From assembly GCF_001540865.1 (NCBI RefSeq), contig NC_033633.1:2121387-2185386 (forward strand): a stretch of DNA of 64,000 nucleotides, written 5' to 3'. This document shows positions 13,301 through 24,929 of the stretch, one piece after another. The first letter of the stretch is position 1. Each line of letters opens with the position of its first letter. A model generated the notes under the pieces. It was not told where the DNA came from. It was given only the letters and a program-made list of their open reading frames with translations, and made no database searches. Source of the DNA: Ananas comosus. Its lineage: Eukaryota; Streptophyta; Magnoliopsida; Poales; Bromeliaceae. The position numbers were made by a program, and so were the translations under genes.

Positions 13301-13914
13301 TGTATCCGAGCAGCTGCACTATATTTTTCAGTATATTTGTTTTTTACTCATTTTGTATTTTTGTTTCCTGTTTAGTTTGTCTATAAGATAGCTATCTTCT
13401 TATCCCTAAAAAAAATGCTTATTGAGGTGGTAGTTGCAGTTTTTCATGCGGCTTTGGTCCTTATAGGTGACATTCATCATTTCTTGTAGGAGTTGGATAC
13501 AGAAATTTTTGTTGCGACATCAAGAGGGCCGAATGCCACAGCGGTATCTGCTAACGTAGTTATGGATGAGAGGCAAATGAATGCTCTATTTCTCGATCTG
13601 GTGAGCTTTTTTTTTTTTTCACTTTTTTTCTGTGGCACTTACGTCTTCCTTGGTCTATTTTTGATTATATATATATATATATCAGTTTTGAATTAAACTT
13701 AAATAACGAACATTTTGGTTTAATCCCCTTGCAGGTTAGGGTTAGCGAATCATACGGGCTGAAATTTCCTCGAGAGTTTGCGCTTTTAATGAAGCAACTT
13801 TTGTATTTTGACCGGTACACACGATTGCTTGCTCCGACCATGAACATGCTTCAGGATCAGAGGATTACCATCGTCTCCAATAGGAGGATGAGGAACATGA
13901 ATCAGATCCCTTGA
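7336..13914 (+). CDS. ABC1K9: ABC1K/ADCK-family atypical kinase, plastid type, ABC1K9-like
   Basis: Eleven exons fit: 7336-7401, 8059-8182, 8904-9076, 9701-9820, 10121-10309, 10682-10837, 11983-12248, 12400-12497, 13075-13253, 13490-13600 and 13735-13914, giving about 553 aa. Family motifs are intact: the KLGQ motif at 158-161, the Ala-rich loop PIASASIAQVHAA, the VVIKVLKPG lysine (K240), HADVHAGNL (D378, N383) and FLDFG (D396). The N-terminus (MAITAMRGASLARSPLLLPH) is Ser/Arg-rich and lacks acids, as in plastid transit peptides. ABC1K proteins in plastids act in plastoglobule and prenylquinone metabolism; the role of this subgroup is poorly known. The ABC1K9 assignment is from memory of the Arabidopsis protein. 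All junctions are GT-AG except intron 2, which fits best as AT-AC. The exon 1/2 joint is the least certain; the next AG (exon from 8065) is equally in frame. Confidence 0.88.
7430..8095 (+). repeat. Tandem repeat array filling intron 1 of the ABC1K gene
   Basis: About five degenerate copies of a unit of roughly 140 bp are present. The landmark tttgaa(g/c)ttg, followed by cagttgcctct-like sequence, lies at 7551, 7634, 7770, 7911 and 8052, giving spacings of 83, 136, 141 and 141. Each unit also carries tgctattgagttgttggga-like and gatgtgggaatttgaa-like blocks. The last copy contains the acceptor and first codons of exon 2. Confidence 0.85.
8183..8903 (+). other. Candidate AT-AC (U12-type) intron 2 of the ABC1K gene
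   Basis: The intron would start ATATCCAAGG and end CAC, with a branch-site-like ATCCTAAT whose A lies about 11 nt before the 3' end. Joining 8182 to 8904 keeps the reading frame (phase 1) and gives STR-K-LRIMLYFD. The obvious GT-AG choice (donor at 8192, acceptor ending at 8905) would shift frame and hit a stop within eight codons. Weak in-frame GT-AG alternatives exist, with donors at 8170 or 8221, so this is not settled. Confidence 0.45.
10930..11524 (+). mobile_element. Possible retroposed insert with poly(A) tail in ABC1K intron 6
   Basis: A block clearly richer in C and G than the surrounding intron ends in a 20-A run at 11505-11524. The block contains no recognisable protein. A poly(A) end inside an intron suggests LINE- or SINE-type retroposition. 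A target duplication is not clear; GTATG follows the tail and also occurs near 10989. Confidence 0.4.
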
Positions 13915-16360
13915 AGTTTCGAAATCCCGTCCATACATCAATGTTATTTACTCTCAAAGCTACAAGTATTCTCATATCTGTATATAAGTTGATGAGTTTA
14001 TCAAGCACCCAGGATTCATGAGACACTTTCATGTTACTGCAATATCTAATTTTTCTGATATCAAATGAAAAAGTATTTGCAGTATAATCATGTAATCAGA
14101 TATATTGTCAAGGATTTTATGCTTCTAATTGGTCTTTGGTCCTGTGCATAGTATTCTCGGTTAATTATGCGCTCGCTATTTTGCTCTTGGCCGCATTTTT
14201 GGTGGCCATAGGATTTGTTTGTCTCAGTTGAAACTTTTGCCTAGAACTATTCGAAGCACTTAAAAACTTTTTGAATATCTGCTTCATTCATTAAGCAAAT
14301 AAACTAGGTTGCATGAGTGAGGCATCGAGATCTCGAGGGGAACCGACAGCAAAGAAACCTGAAAAAAGAAAATTAAAAGGAGTGAAAAAAGAAAAAAAAA
14401 AAAAAAAGGAGAACATAAAAATTCTTCATTAAACATTCCCAACAGCTTCTTTCAGTCTAAAGCAGGAGATTTGAGTTAAGAGTTTTTTTTTTTAAAGAGT
14501 TTTAAAGCTCATTTTAGCTTTCTGCTAAAGCAATCGCTCTATAATTTTAGCAATCGCTCTATAATTTTATTTGTGAGATATTTAGCTGCTGCTGCTTCTC
14601 AAATCTGAGAAGCCATTTCAAAAGTTCATATTTAAGGTCTCCAGGAGTTAGTTTGAGGGCAATATGTAATCTGCAGTAGTTGAACACTTCATGGAATATC
14701 CAGCTTAAGGTAGTGCTCTGCACAAGGCACTAAATCTAGGCTGGCACAAGAGGGAAATGTTGACCCCTTATTCAACTTTTAATTATTTTATTTTGAATAG
14801 TTTTTAAATTAAATTAGGAATTTCTTAAAATTAACAGCTCCATTAGTTATCAGTCATGAATAGTTTCATGTTGGATTCAATAAAATCACTGATTTGATAA
14901 ATAGAAATAACTTAAATCAAAAGGTTCTGAAGTTAAAAAAGGAAGGTGTCAATCAGAAGAAAAATAGCTGAGAAGATCCCTTTACATTTTTACCTGACAT
15001 AAAATATATATATACCCTCTATACCTCCAAATTATTCAGGTTTCAGATGCTAAAGTAAATTATCTCAAAATTGCTAAAACCAATGCCTTAATCTCAGACT
15101 AATGAAGGGAGTTTTTTATCCTTCATCTAGTGTTCATACATATGGGCTTCTCATGTTCCCATTGTTCAGTAGCAGAATAAAAATAGTACTATTATTATTG
15201 CTATGTGGTCTAATTTACAAACATATCTCTGGGGTATTCAGATTCTGAAAAGGACAGGAATCTTACAACCAACTGATATGCTTCTCCAGAGCAAGTTTCA
15301 TTAATGTAAATGACAAGAAGATCCATCATTTTCTTTGCTGTAAATTCTCTTACTTTTTTAGGCAACTATTAGACCCACATGGCCTTCTTAATAATTAAAC
15401 AGAAAATATAAATAAGCTTTGCTTTGTTGCTTTGTACTCTTTGATGCAGTTCACCATACACAACAATAAATTGGAGAAATAAAATATTGCTCCATGTGAA
15501 GTTGAGACAAAAACTATTAAAACAACTAAGAGTGGCTCAAAAAATAACTCAAAATGTTAACTTAAAACCTTGTCCATTTTTACCATGTGGGAGAGATTCC
15601 TCAAATATGGTGCTTAATGGAGATTTTGGCTACTTTACAAAAAAAAAAAAACAGCTGGGAAAGTAATTATTCTACTGGATTCAATTAAATGGAATGTTAT
15701 GTCCACTTTGAAGCAAATTGGCATTGATTGTACTACTCATTTGAGTCTCAAATATATCATATCCAATTACAACAGCTATTTAATTATATGATATAACCGT
15801 TATTCTCCAAAAGATTAATTATGTAGGAGCTTGACAAGACTCGAATTCAGAACTTATTGCTCTAATACCATGTTTAATTATATGAAACAATTATTGTTCT
15901 CCAAAAGTCTTAAACTACCAGTGTTTTTAACATTTTGTAGTCAACAATAGCAACATTCAAGATGAGAACAAAGAAATTTGTAGGAAAAACAAAAACCAAA
16001 TATACAAGAATGAAGAGTGAAATAAAAAAAAAAAAAAAATTGTAGCCCACACTTTTTTTTCCCTGTCAAATGTTTTAGCTGTTCAAGGTTGACCATTTAC
16101 ATATCTTTTTTTTGAACAATTGACAAAAAAAATAGGAGAGAATCATTTATTATATCTGCAGCACAACACACTTGTATACAACAGCATAAACAATATATGC
16201 CCTATAATATATTCACAACACAAAATAGGTTATCAAAACATGGAAAATTCTTATCACATTAATGAAGAGAAAAAAAGAAAAAGAAAAAGAAAAAGAAAGA
16301 TGTTTCTCACCCTTTACTGAGTGAATCATAAGCAAAATAGAAGGAGCTCTTCTCTAGTGC
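13915..16360. other. Intergenic region between two convergent genes
   Basis: The first roughly 200 bp is probably the ABC1K 3' UTR. The rest is AT-rich with several poly(A) runs and a 20-bp tandem pair (gcaatcgctctataatttta at 14530 and 14550). Around 15820-15910 lies a diverged repeat with gaattcagaacttattgctc and ataccatgtttaattatatg, a pattern also seen near 25 kb. No gene was found. Confidence 0.5.
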
Positions 16361-18893
16361 TCATGTAGAATATTCATTTCCCTGCGCCTCGGTCCAATTC
16401 TCTAACATGGCTCTTCGTGAAACTCTGTACGAATTAGGTATCATCGATTCGAAGCTCTCGTAGCCGTCATCAAAATTCCTGCTCTGGTACAGCAGCTCGC
16501 TCGCCGAAGTGTACCCCATGAGCCGATGGAGAGGCGAACCCGATTCATTTTCGCCCACTCGCTCTTCAGCATAGCTTCTTGCAAAGGAAATTTGATATTC
16601 TTTGGAAATGCTAACTGGATTCTTCCCTCGAGGATGATCCCCGGAATTAGAAGCACCAGCTTCAGCTTCAGCTTCTATAGTCTCATCAAACTTGCTTTGT
16701 GGATGAGCCGCTTCTTCGACAGGAGTCTGGGTACCAATAAAAGCTCTAGCAGGGAACGGCAGCTTAAGCACTTCGGAGCAGGAACCGCAGCGCAGCTTAT
16801 TCAATCTCTTTCTCGATATAAGAAAATCGGTCGGCATGTGAAGCAGATTAAAACAAATATAGCAGACTACGAAAGGAGCGCCACCCTCGATAGGCCGACA
16901 GTGGTTCTTTACGGCCGGTCTTTTCTCCTTGCTACTCGATTTCTGAGACTCGGAATCAAAAACGCTCGGACTAGTAATGGATATTGAGGATTTGGACGAG
17001 GAATCGCGCACACTAGTTCGATTATCTTCGAAATGACAACACGAACACGAAAACTGGGGCGTAAATGGGATTTGATTGTACGGAATTTGCAGGTTGCTGG
17101 TACGTATGTTTTGCTCGTAATAAGTTCCGTGGGTGCAAGAAACTGAGTTCGGACTAAAACATTGACGCTGCTGATGATTCGAACCGGAATAATTCATGCC
17201 GTCTCTGTGGTGATATTTTTGATGGTCTTCTCTTTGAATGGCTTTCTTGCTAAGTTGATCTCTCAATACATCCATCTTCCTCAGCCGCGCCAATCGTTCG
17301 GTTTCAATGTTCTTGAACTTGGATGATGCATTTTGCGGCAAATCCCATTGGAAAGTCGGGCCCCTCTCCGAGCCCATCAAGTTCTTCTGCATGGGGTGAA
17401 AATCTTCGGAGTCGAGCGAGGCTCCTCTTCTCGTATCAAAGCTCTGCACACTAGCGGAATAATAGTCCTCATGAGAGGATTGCACGGAGAGGTTCCTCTT
17501 TTCATATTTCAAAGCATCTCCTTCCTTTTCGTTATTACTATTATTAGCGACAAACGCCCTTTGTCTAAAAGTTCGCCTCGACTTGGAGAGATAACCCTCG
17601 CGGGTATTACGACTGCTGCTCCCATCTTCAGAAGAAAAGATGCTTTCATTGTAAGTGCTCGAGCTTCTACTAGCAGCAGATTTCACGCTCTCATCATCGC
17701 GATTGTCATGCATTCTATTAACGATATCCTCGTCAGAACCAACACTACGATCGCTGGTCGATTTGTGATTGCTTGGCGGTCGCCGAGAGGATTTAAGAGA
17801 ATCATCTCGAAAGTCCTTATCTGATCGGCGGTCCGCTTCGGCATCGCCACTCATCTTTTCGTATTTCGAAGCAGCCCTTTCATCTTCTATTTTATCACTA
17901 GCAACCGACGACGCCTTTTGTCGAAAAGTACGTCTCGATTTCAAGTGGTGTTTACTATGGGTGTGATTACTGGATCCGTCTTCAGAAGAAGAGAGACTTC
18001 CATCGTAAGCATTTGAGCTTCGAGTTGCAGCAGATCGTATGCTCTCATCAAGGCCATCACTACAAGCTCTATCACCAACATCCTCGTCAAATTCATCGGC
18101 CGATTTCATGTCGCTGTGACGTTTCCCACGGTGTCTTATAGACCCCTCCTCTTCTTTAATCAAAGAGCATCGCGAACTTGGTCGAGAGTGCTCACCTTGC
18201 TCGCCAGAGCCTCTCTCTTCAATTACATTCCCACCCAGTTTCGAGGATTCGCCACCTACTTTATCAACAATATCATCATTTGCGGCTATGCTACGATTGA
18301 CGTAGTGAGTTGATTCTTCTAATTCATCGGTCAATTTAACACTTCCCATTTCTTCAACCAAAGAGCGATGAGAATCATCTCGAGCGTCTCGACTACTATT
18401 GAAACCAAGTTCGTTGGGGCCGGAACCTCTTTCTACAACTCCACCATGTTTCGAAGTTTCTCCCTCGTCATGAAGATCATAGTCGTTCTTCAAATTAGGA
18501 GAGCTGTTTTCTAGTGCGATTTTCTCTTCCTCACGTTCGACCTTCGAGAATTGTTGATTTGAGGTAAAAGGTTCCATTCGTTCTGCCGACGAGACTGATA
18601 CGGCTTCTGCGGAAATATTTCTTGAGTGCTTCAAGGGATGATCGGTTTCGGCTGATGCCGAATTGGAATTTTCCCCTCCGACATTTTGATTCTTTGCTGC
18701 GAAGTAGAGAGTAATCATGAGAATGATCTTTTAACAACAAAAGAAAAGAGATAAACTGAGTAAGTATTATTATACCCCGAAGAACCGCATCACATCCGCC
18801 ACATTTATACACAGGAATGTTAGGATATTCGACAAGAATCTGGAGGCATTTCGGGCATCTCACGAACCGTATTTTAGTCGACAGGCTCGCCAT
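16361..18893 (-). CDS. EDR4-like protein with N-terminal zinc ribbon and C-terminal DUF3133-type domain
   Basis: There are two coding exons on the minus strand, 18893-18776 and 18696-16361, joined by a short phase-1 GT-AG intron, giving 817 aa. The N-terminus is a zinc ribbon with Cys13, Cys16, Cys31 and Cys34 (RCPKCLQILVEYP, YKCGGCDAVLR). A long Ser/Asp/Glu-rich, probably disordered region follows. It includes a DQLSKKAIQ-containing segment and a Cys/His-rich FSCSCCHFED. The probable zinc-ribbon DUF3133 domain lies near residues 640-690 (GGAPFVVCYICFNLLHMP, LRCGSCSEVLKLP). This architecture matches ENHANCED DISEASE RESISTANCE 4, a negative regulator of powdery-mildew resistance in Arabidopsis that acts with EDR1. 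The same function here is inference. A diverged internal duplication of about 119 codons is visible. Confidence 0.85.
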
Positions 18894-19325
18894 TGTTGTT
18901 TCGGTACCTCAACTACGCAAATCGAATATCTAAGCAGAAGCAAAATGGAGTCGATATTACCTTCCGACGACAACGGCAGCGACCAATCTTTAACCCCTTT
19001 CTTCACCTTTTACAAAAATTTTGAATCCAATTCTTGCTTCCTACATGATGAGAATTACAAATTACGCACTTCTTACGCTTTAAATCGCTAAGATGCCTCA
19101 TCTAGTTATAGTTTACCGACTAACCATAAACTTATATAGAGTTAATTTCATATTCAGAAGTAAAAAGCCCGAGAATGTTGATATATAATCATTTTCCGAA
19201 ATAGTGATAGAAACACTGCGACAAGGATAACATTTCACGGATTGACACCAACCAAGTAATAATAGCAATTCTGTGGCAACTTGTTTATAAGGTAAATTGA
19301 AACGGGGGATCTTAGAACACTATTA

Positions 19326-20009
19326 GGGTGCGTTTGGTTCTCGCTATCTTTTAAAGATTCCTAGTAATCCAATGGGAATAAAAAAATATGATGGTGTTTG
19401 GCTAAACGCACTAAGTAATCTAGTTGGTAATATTGGATTCACTTGGGAATAAGATTCACCCCAAAGTACTAATCTCATTCCCTTGAGGGAGGGTGGGTAT
19501 CCTCATATTAATGGATTGAGATAATCATAATATGTCTAATCTCTTTCTTTCTTCCTACCCGCCGGCTAATTAATATTATTTTTCTTTACACTCTAACCTT
19601 CTTTCTCTCTCTAAACTTATTTTCCTCTCTAAAATTCAACTTTTTTTTCTCTCTCTAAACTAAGCTTTCTCTCTCTCTTTTTCTAAAATTTCAACTCTCT
19701 CACTCCCTCTAATTTCGACTATATTTTTCTTTCTATTTTTTTAATTATGCTCTCTCTCTCTAACTTATACTCTCTCTCCCTTTTTTCTAAAAAGATGTTG
19801 AAACTTTTGGTAACATTATCTAAAATTAATTAAATAAATAAATTAATTAATTGTATATTTTTTGCAATATTAAATAACATGGCTAATTAATATTACCGTG
19901 CGAACCAAACACAGGAATTCCACATTCTTAGTAATAGGATGAATAGGAATAAGATTCTCGGATATCTTTTATTCCTAGTAATCTTTCATAATGCGAACCA
20001 AACGCACCC
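19326..20009. mobile_element. Tourist-like (PIF/Harbinger) MITE
   Basis: The terminal inverted repeats begin GGGTGCGTTTGGTTC on both ends; after a short gap they continue with a shared segment around AAAGATT and CTAG. TTA target duplications flank the element at 19323-19325 and 20010-20012. The 684-bp interior has CT-rich tracts and no transposase, so it is non-autonomous. It lies upstream of the EDR4-like gene and probably inside its leader intron. Confidence 0.85.
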
Positions 20010-20012
20010 TTA

Positions 20013-21032
20013 AATGCAAATCGAAGAACATTCGGCTACCAATTCTGTGCAGTAAGTAAAACAGGAGCCATTTGGATCTAGAAAGAAGGTGGTTAAGGTA
20101 TGTAGCTATTAATTCTATCTCATACTCTTATCCTATTTGTAGATCAGCAATAAAACAAGTCCACAAGTACCTCAAAATGGCAACTTTTGCATTTATCTCC
20201 AAGATCACATGCAGAATCTTAAGAAAGTAAGTTAAAGGGGAGTTTAATACAATCTAATTAACATTAAACCAAAGGAAAACATTTTGGAATTTACTTTCAC
20301 AATGCCCAAAATTGGTTAATCAGTAACCCAAAATCTAAAATTTAACCCAAAAGCTCCAATAGCAACTAAAATGTGGGATTAATTGAGAAAAAAAGAAAGA
20401 AAAAAGAAAGAGAGAGATGCAAGCAACTACAACATACCCAACAAGAAAAATGGAGTAAAACAAAAAGGTTTGATTTTGAACGATTCAAAACATTGAATGC
20501 TTCAAAACCAACAACTCTGACAATTCATCAACACCACATTGATTCATATTCACGCTGATAACAAAATTAAGCAATCCATAACAACAACAAAAAAAAAAAA
20601 AGGGAAAAACCCCTCTAAATTCACCATTTTGGAAAAAAAATCTCACCTTTGGACAATAACAGCATCTGGGAGCTTTCAAAATCCCACCTTTTTGGGCTCC
20701 CCTCGTAGTTCCCAACCCAAAAAGCTCAGAGAACACAAGGAAACCGCTCCAAAGAGGAAACCCATAAATTATTATGCAAACAAAGGGTATACGGAAGCAA
20801 AACAACAAAGGAATAATTGGTTGGTGTGCAATAAAAAATAAAAATGGAAAAATAGTATCTTTATTATTGCACAGCTAAGAGAAACCAATCAAATACCCAA
20901 CAAAGAGTAGAATCTGAGAGGTGAGCACGAACTCAAAAAGGAACCATTTTGATGCTCAAAAAGGGAGCTTTTTAACCAAATCTACAAAAGGGGTCAATGG
21001 AGAGAAAACAAGAGATTTTGGGGAAATGGAGT

Positions 21033-21036
<4 letters not shown>
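20013..21036. other. Spacer or leader intron upstream of the EDR4-like gene
   Basis: The stretch is AT-rich with poly(A) and poly(T) runs. The open frames on both strands at about 20370-20840 show no recognisable protein. If the putative leader exon at 21037-21130 is real, this is intron sequence. Confidence 0.35.
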
Positions 21037-21073
<37 letters not shown>

Positions 21074-21130
21074 TTTATGTTTGTGGAGGAGGAGAGAGGA
21101 GGCGACTTCGTGGAAAAGCAGAAGCGTTGA
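21037..21130 (-). promoter_or_regulatory. Putative 5' UTR exon of the EDR4-like gene
   Basis: On the minus strand a pyrimidine-rich leader runs into (GA)n and is followed immediately by GTAACTCC, a good 5' splice site. A matching acceptor (ttctgcttag) lies just before the EDR4-like start codon near 18930. Plant genes often have such leader exons. There is no transcript evidence. Confidence 0.4.
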
Positions 21131-21282
21131 TGTCCACTTCCCAAAGTCTCAATAAAAAGTAAAAACTACTTCAATTTCCAAGTCACAATTGAAGAGGATG
21201 ATTTGTAGCAAAATGCCCCCAAAAAAATAAAATTTGTAAACTTCAATTTACCCCCTCTGGTTTGTGCTTAAATAGTCTCGCA

Positions 21283-21405
21283 TTCACTGACTGACCGTTC
21301 CTAGCACAAGAGGCAAAGGACTCGGTGGTTGGTATCTGAGATCTCAAGTTCGAATCCTGATTGATTCATATTTCTAGCTAAGTTTATTTTTAAATAAAGC
21401 AAAAC
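21283..21405 (+). mobile_element. tRNA-derived SINE, copy a
   Basis: A perfect 10-bp target duplication, TAGTCTCGCA, lies at 21273-21282 and 21406-21415. Internal Pol III-like boxes are visible: tagcacaagagg (A box) and agttcgaatcc (B box). The element is 3'-truncated relative to copy b. Confidence 0.75.
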
Positions 21406-21415
21406 TAGTCTCGCA

Positions 21416-23107
21416 GTTTTATTCTTGATTAACTTCAATTTGTACCCTGCGCAGCAGCTGCGCTATAACGCAACTTCACTTTACCACCTCGTAGTTTAAA
21501 AAATTATATTTAATTATTTTTATTTCACAAGATCATATAATATCCTGTTTAATAATAAATTCTTGTTGTGAAATAAAAATAAAATCACATAATTCTTAAG
21601 TGTAACTTTCTAAAAAGTTATACTACTCTATTGTCTTCTTTTTTTTTTTTGGTTTCACCTTAAGCACTTATAGATAAATAGAGTTAAATAAGGTAGCAAA
21701 ATTATAATTTTTAAAAATGACATATCACTATCTTTTATTATCTTATTTAACTCTGTTAAATATTATGTCCTTGTGGAAAAAGTAAATATAATATTATAAG
21801 ATAGTTAAATATAACTTTTGAATAACACCATGACGTAGCGAAAACGCGCTAAGTAATTTGGCCATATGAGAATAAACAAAATTTATCTAAGTACAGCATA
21901 TTTTGAAAGAGACACTTCAACTTTTTTTTTTTTGAATTAATATATTGGCGACCTATATATATATAGTTTAATCTTATTTAAGCAATTATGATTAGTTAAG
22001 TTAAAAGTTTTACATTTAACTACTCTATTAGTTATTTGTTATTAATTATTTTAATTTCATATATACAAAGCTATTAAATTTAATAACTTTGATAAAATAA
22101 TCGGTAAATTATGAAAAATTTAACTTATTTTGCCCCTTAACTAAAACTACTTAACTTTAAGAAGCTATAAGTTGAAAAAAAAAATATCAAACAAATGAAA
22201 TAAGGTTGAGGAGGTCAATGAATTTTCAGGCAAAAATAAACTGAGCTTTAAGTTTATTTATTTATTATTATTATTATTATTACCTTTTATTGACGGTTAA
22301 ATTTTAATTTGCTATCTTTGGTTTAACTCATTTTTACTTTGGATCAAAAATTTGCACTTAACTGTTATGTAATTTTTATATTTTTTTCAAAAAATAAATT
22401 ATCAAATAGGATATCAAAGTAAAACGTTTTATAATCACAGAATAATTCATATAACTTTTTAAATTTTAAGGTGACGAAGTTAAAAAAAAGCTGAACCACA
22501 AAATAGTTAAGTGTAACTTTTGAACCACATAATGGCAAAGTGAAAATGAGCTTAAACATAAAAAGGCAAATTGAAGTTTACCGTTTATTAAATAAGTAAA
22601 CAAAATATTAAATTTTAAAATAATACTACTAAATGAAGCTATTAATATTTAGGAATCCCCAATTCAAATTGTAGAACAATAATTCAAACTACATAAAAAA
22701 AAAAAATTAAGGGATCTCATTCAAAATTCCCCAAAGTCGAGGGTCTCTCAGCACTTTTTTCCCCCCAAAAGTTTTACTACTACGTGGCGTTTTTAATGCA
22801 AAAGTTGGGGTTGAATCATTTGTTTTCGTGCAAATTTAGGATGCTATGGTACAATCCTAAGTCATAAAAGTGTCTAGAGACTATAAATTCAGCGACAGTG
22901 AGAATTACATCCAATAGGTCAAAGAAGTACTTCCGTGTGTTAATTATTTGTTGTACTTTTTTACTATTCTCTCTCTTTTTTTTTTTTTTTCCTGTACAGT
23001 AAATTGAGCTTTTGCTTTAGCAAAAAGTTAAATATTTTTTGAATATAACTTAAAAACTCCTATATTGTAATTTAAGAAAGTTTCTCGAGCTGTATTATAG
23101 TTTAGGA
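21416..23107. other. AT-rich intergenic stretch
   Basis: Low-complexity AT-rich DNA with poly(T), (TA)n and (TTA)n runs. The ttgaaccacataatggcaaagtg-like blocks near 22440-22560 resemble a diverged foldback repeat. No gene was seen. Confidence 0.4.
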
Positions 23108-23507
23108 TTTATTTCATACAGATCTCTACAAATATAGTAAATGATAAATATATTTTTATAAAATTTATTTTTTATATGTTGTTCTTATGAAAATTCTAAT
23201 GTTTTCTAACGGTTCTGTAACGATAACAAATCAGAGGAATATATTTGAAAACATTAGAACTTTTCTAGAAATAACATATGAAAGTTATCGACCGTTCCTA
23301 GAGCAAGTGGCAAAGGGCTTGGTGGTTGATACCCGAGACCTAAGTTCGAATCCTAGTTGATTCACATTTCCAGCTAAGTTTATTTTTAAATAAAATAAAC
23401 GAAGCGGGTAGCATGCTATTTTTCTCTCTCAAAAAAAAAAACAAAAGTTGAACTTTGTAGGAATATATTTATCATTCACTATGTTTGTAGAGACCTGCAC
23501 GAAGCTA
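23108..23507. mobile_element. Foldback MITE carrying a nested SINE
   Basis: The left arm (about 23108-23202) contains agatctctacaaatatagta, aatgataaatatat and attctaatgttttc. The right arm contains the complements gaaaacattagaac and, farther on, atatatttatcattcacta and tttgtagagacct. The right arm is interrupted by the SINE at about 23285-23452. No coding capacity. Confidence 0.7.
23285..23452 (+). mobile_element. tRNA-derived SINE, copy b (fullest copy)
   Basis: The A box tagagcaagtgg and B box agttcgaatcc are clear. The body continues with tatttttaaataaaataaac and gggtagcatgctat, then ends in tctctctc followed by an A tail. It is inserted in the right arm of a foldback MITE. AAAGTT occurs on both sides and may be the target duplication. 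Confidence 0.75.
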
Positions 23508-24480
23508 ATTTTATAGTTTATTAAATTGTCATAAACAAATAGTTACGAGTAGAACGTCTTATTTTTCCAACTCAATAGTTTATCGTATTTAAAAAAGCTA
23601 CCAAATTATACACAATAATAATGAGAGAATAATAGGCAAACATTTTTAAACGAATATAATTTTTCGCTCGAATATCCTTTTTCAGCGTGCAATTCAAATT
23701 CAGAAAATACTTTTGGAGAACTACGTGTCGAATCACAAAGCTTTTTCAGCCGAATTTAGAGCCCAAATTTAACAATTTAGGCCTCCCATTATAATTTAGT
23801 ATTTCTGTCATATAAGAATTTACAATAATTTTACTACTTCACTTACTCATTTTACAACTACCCAACTTAAGTTGAATAATTATTATTTGAATATTTTCAA
23901 TAAAAAAAAATTATTGTACTATACAAATACAAACCGCGAATCAATTACAGGCACTTATTAGTGTATAGATCCCAAATACAAGAAACTTATTTTGACATCT
24001 TACCGAGCCTCAAGTGGCTTTTCTTAGGAAGTTCATAGTAATGTTATGATTTTTTACACATTTTACAACACTTAATTAATATGCAGGTAAAATGATAGTT
24101 ATAATGATTAGTGAAAAGAGACAAATTAAAATTTGACTCACTAGTATATATGTAAACTTTTTTTTTTTTTTGCAAAATCTAAATAATAAAACCGTTGCGT
24201 GACAACTATATATATTACATCTCTATAAAAATTCAACATATTAGATAGCGACTTTTGAACATTTCCTTTCAAAAATAAAAATATATAATAAAAATTGAAC
24301 TTAGAGTTTTCAGCGGCTTGGGCGCATGTGGCAGACGCGCCGAACAAACAAAATTTCTTCTGTCCTCCTAAAATATCATAATTAATATAATTTAAAATAT
24401 TTTAAATAGAAATAAAATTGGTGCATAGATTGTATATGAAAAAGTAACAAGTGGAACAATAAATTATTTTTAAATATTTT
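23508..24480. other. AT-rich intergenic stretch
   Basis: No gene, RNA gene or clear repeat boundary was recognised. Poly(A) and poly(T) runs are frequent. Confidence 0.4.
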
Positions 24481-24701
24481 GTGTACTATAAGGTGGCCAG
24501 TGTGAGTGCAAAGTGTGACACCTCAGAATTGCATGAGAGTTTACAACTGACACTGTCATGTCTGGCCTTCAATGGAGGACAGCTGTGCTGTACAGCCACC
24601 CTTTACCTAAACCTAAGTGCAGCCGGCAGCAGCAATTTGGAAGGTGCAGCTGATGATGATTAATGAGAAGATTAGAAGAAGAAGAAGAAGAAGAAGAAGA
24701 A
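24481..24701. other. GC-balanced island in AT-rich DNA
   Basis: About 180 bp of complex, GC-balanced sequence stands out in very AT-rich surroundings and ends in a (GAA)n microsatellite at about 24677-24701. One 60-codon frame spans it, but its product matches nothing I recognise. It could be a conserved regulatory block, a gene relic or a transposon fragment. Confidence 0.3.
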
Positions 24702-24929
24702 ATATGTGTAAAGGGGGAAGCAAAAGGAGAAATTTGGTCATTTAATTCATGCTAATTTGGAATTTAGTCTTCGCTCGTGATTGCAAAAAAGCATACGCTA
24801 CGTGCGATAGAAAAGTGCGATACTGAAATATTTTATTTATTTCAATAAAAAAATAATATGACGCGTATAATTTTTTAGATCTTATTGAGAAACAGTCAAG
24901 TATATTCATGCATGTTTGCAATAAGTTTT

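Noticed and set aside
17333..17824. A 163-codon plus-strand frame
   Set aside because: It is antisense to the EDR4-like coding exon and has no family motifs.
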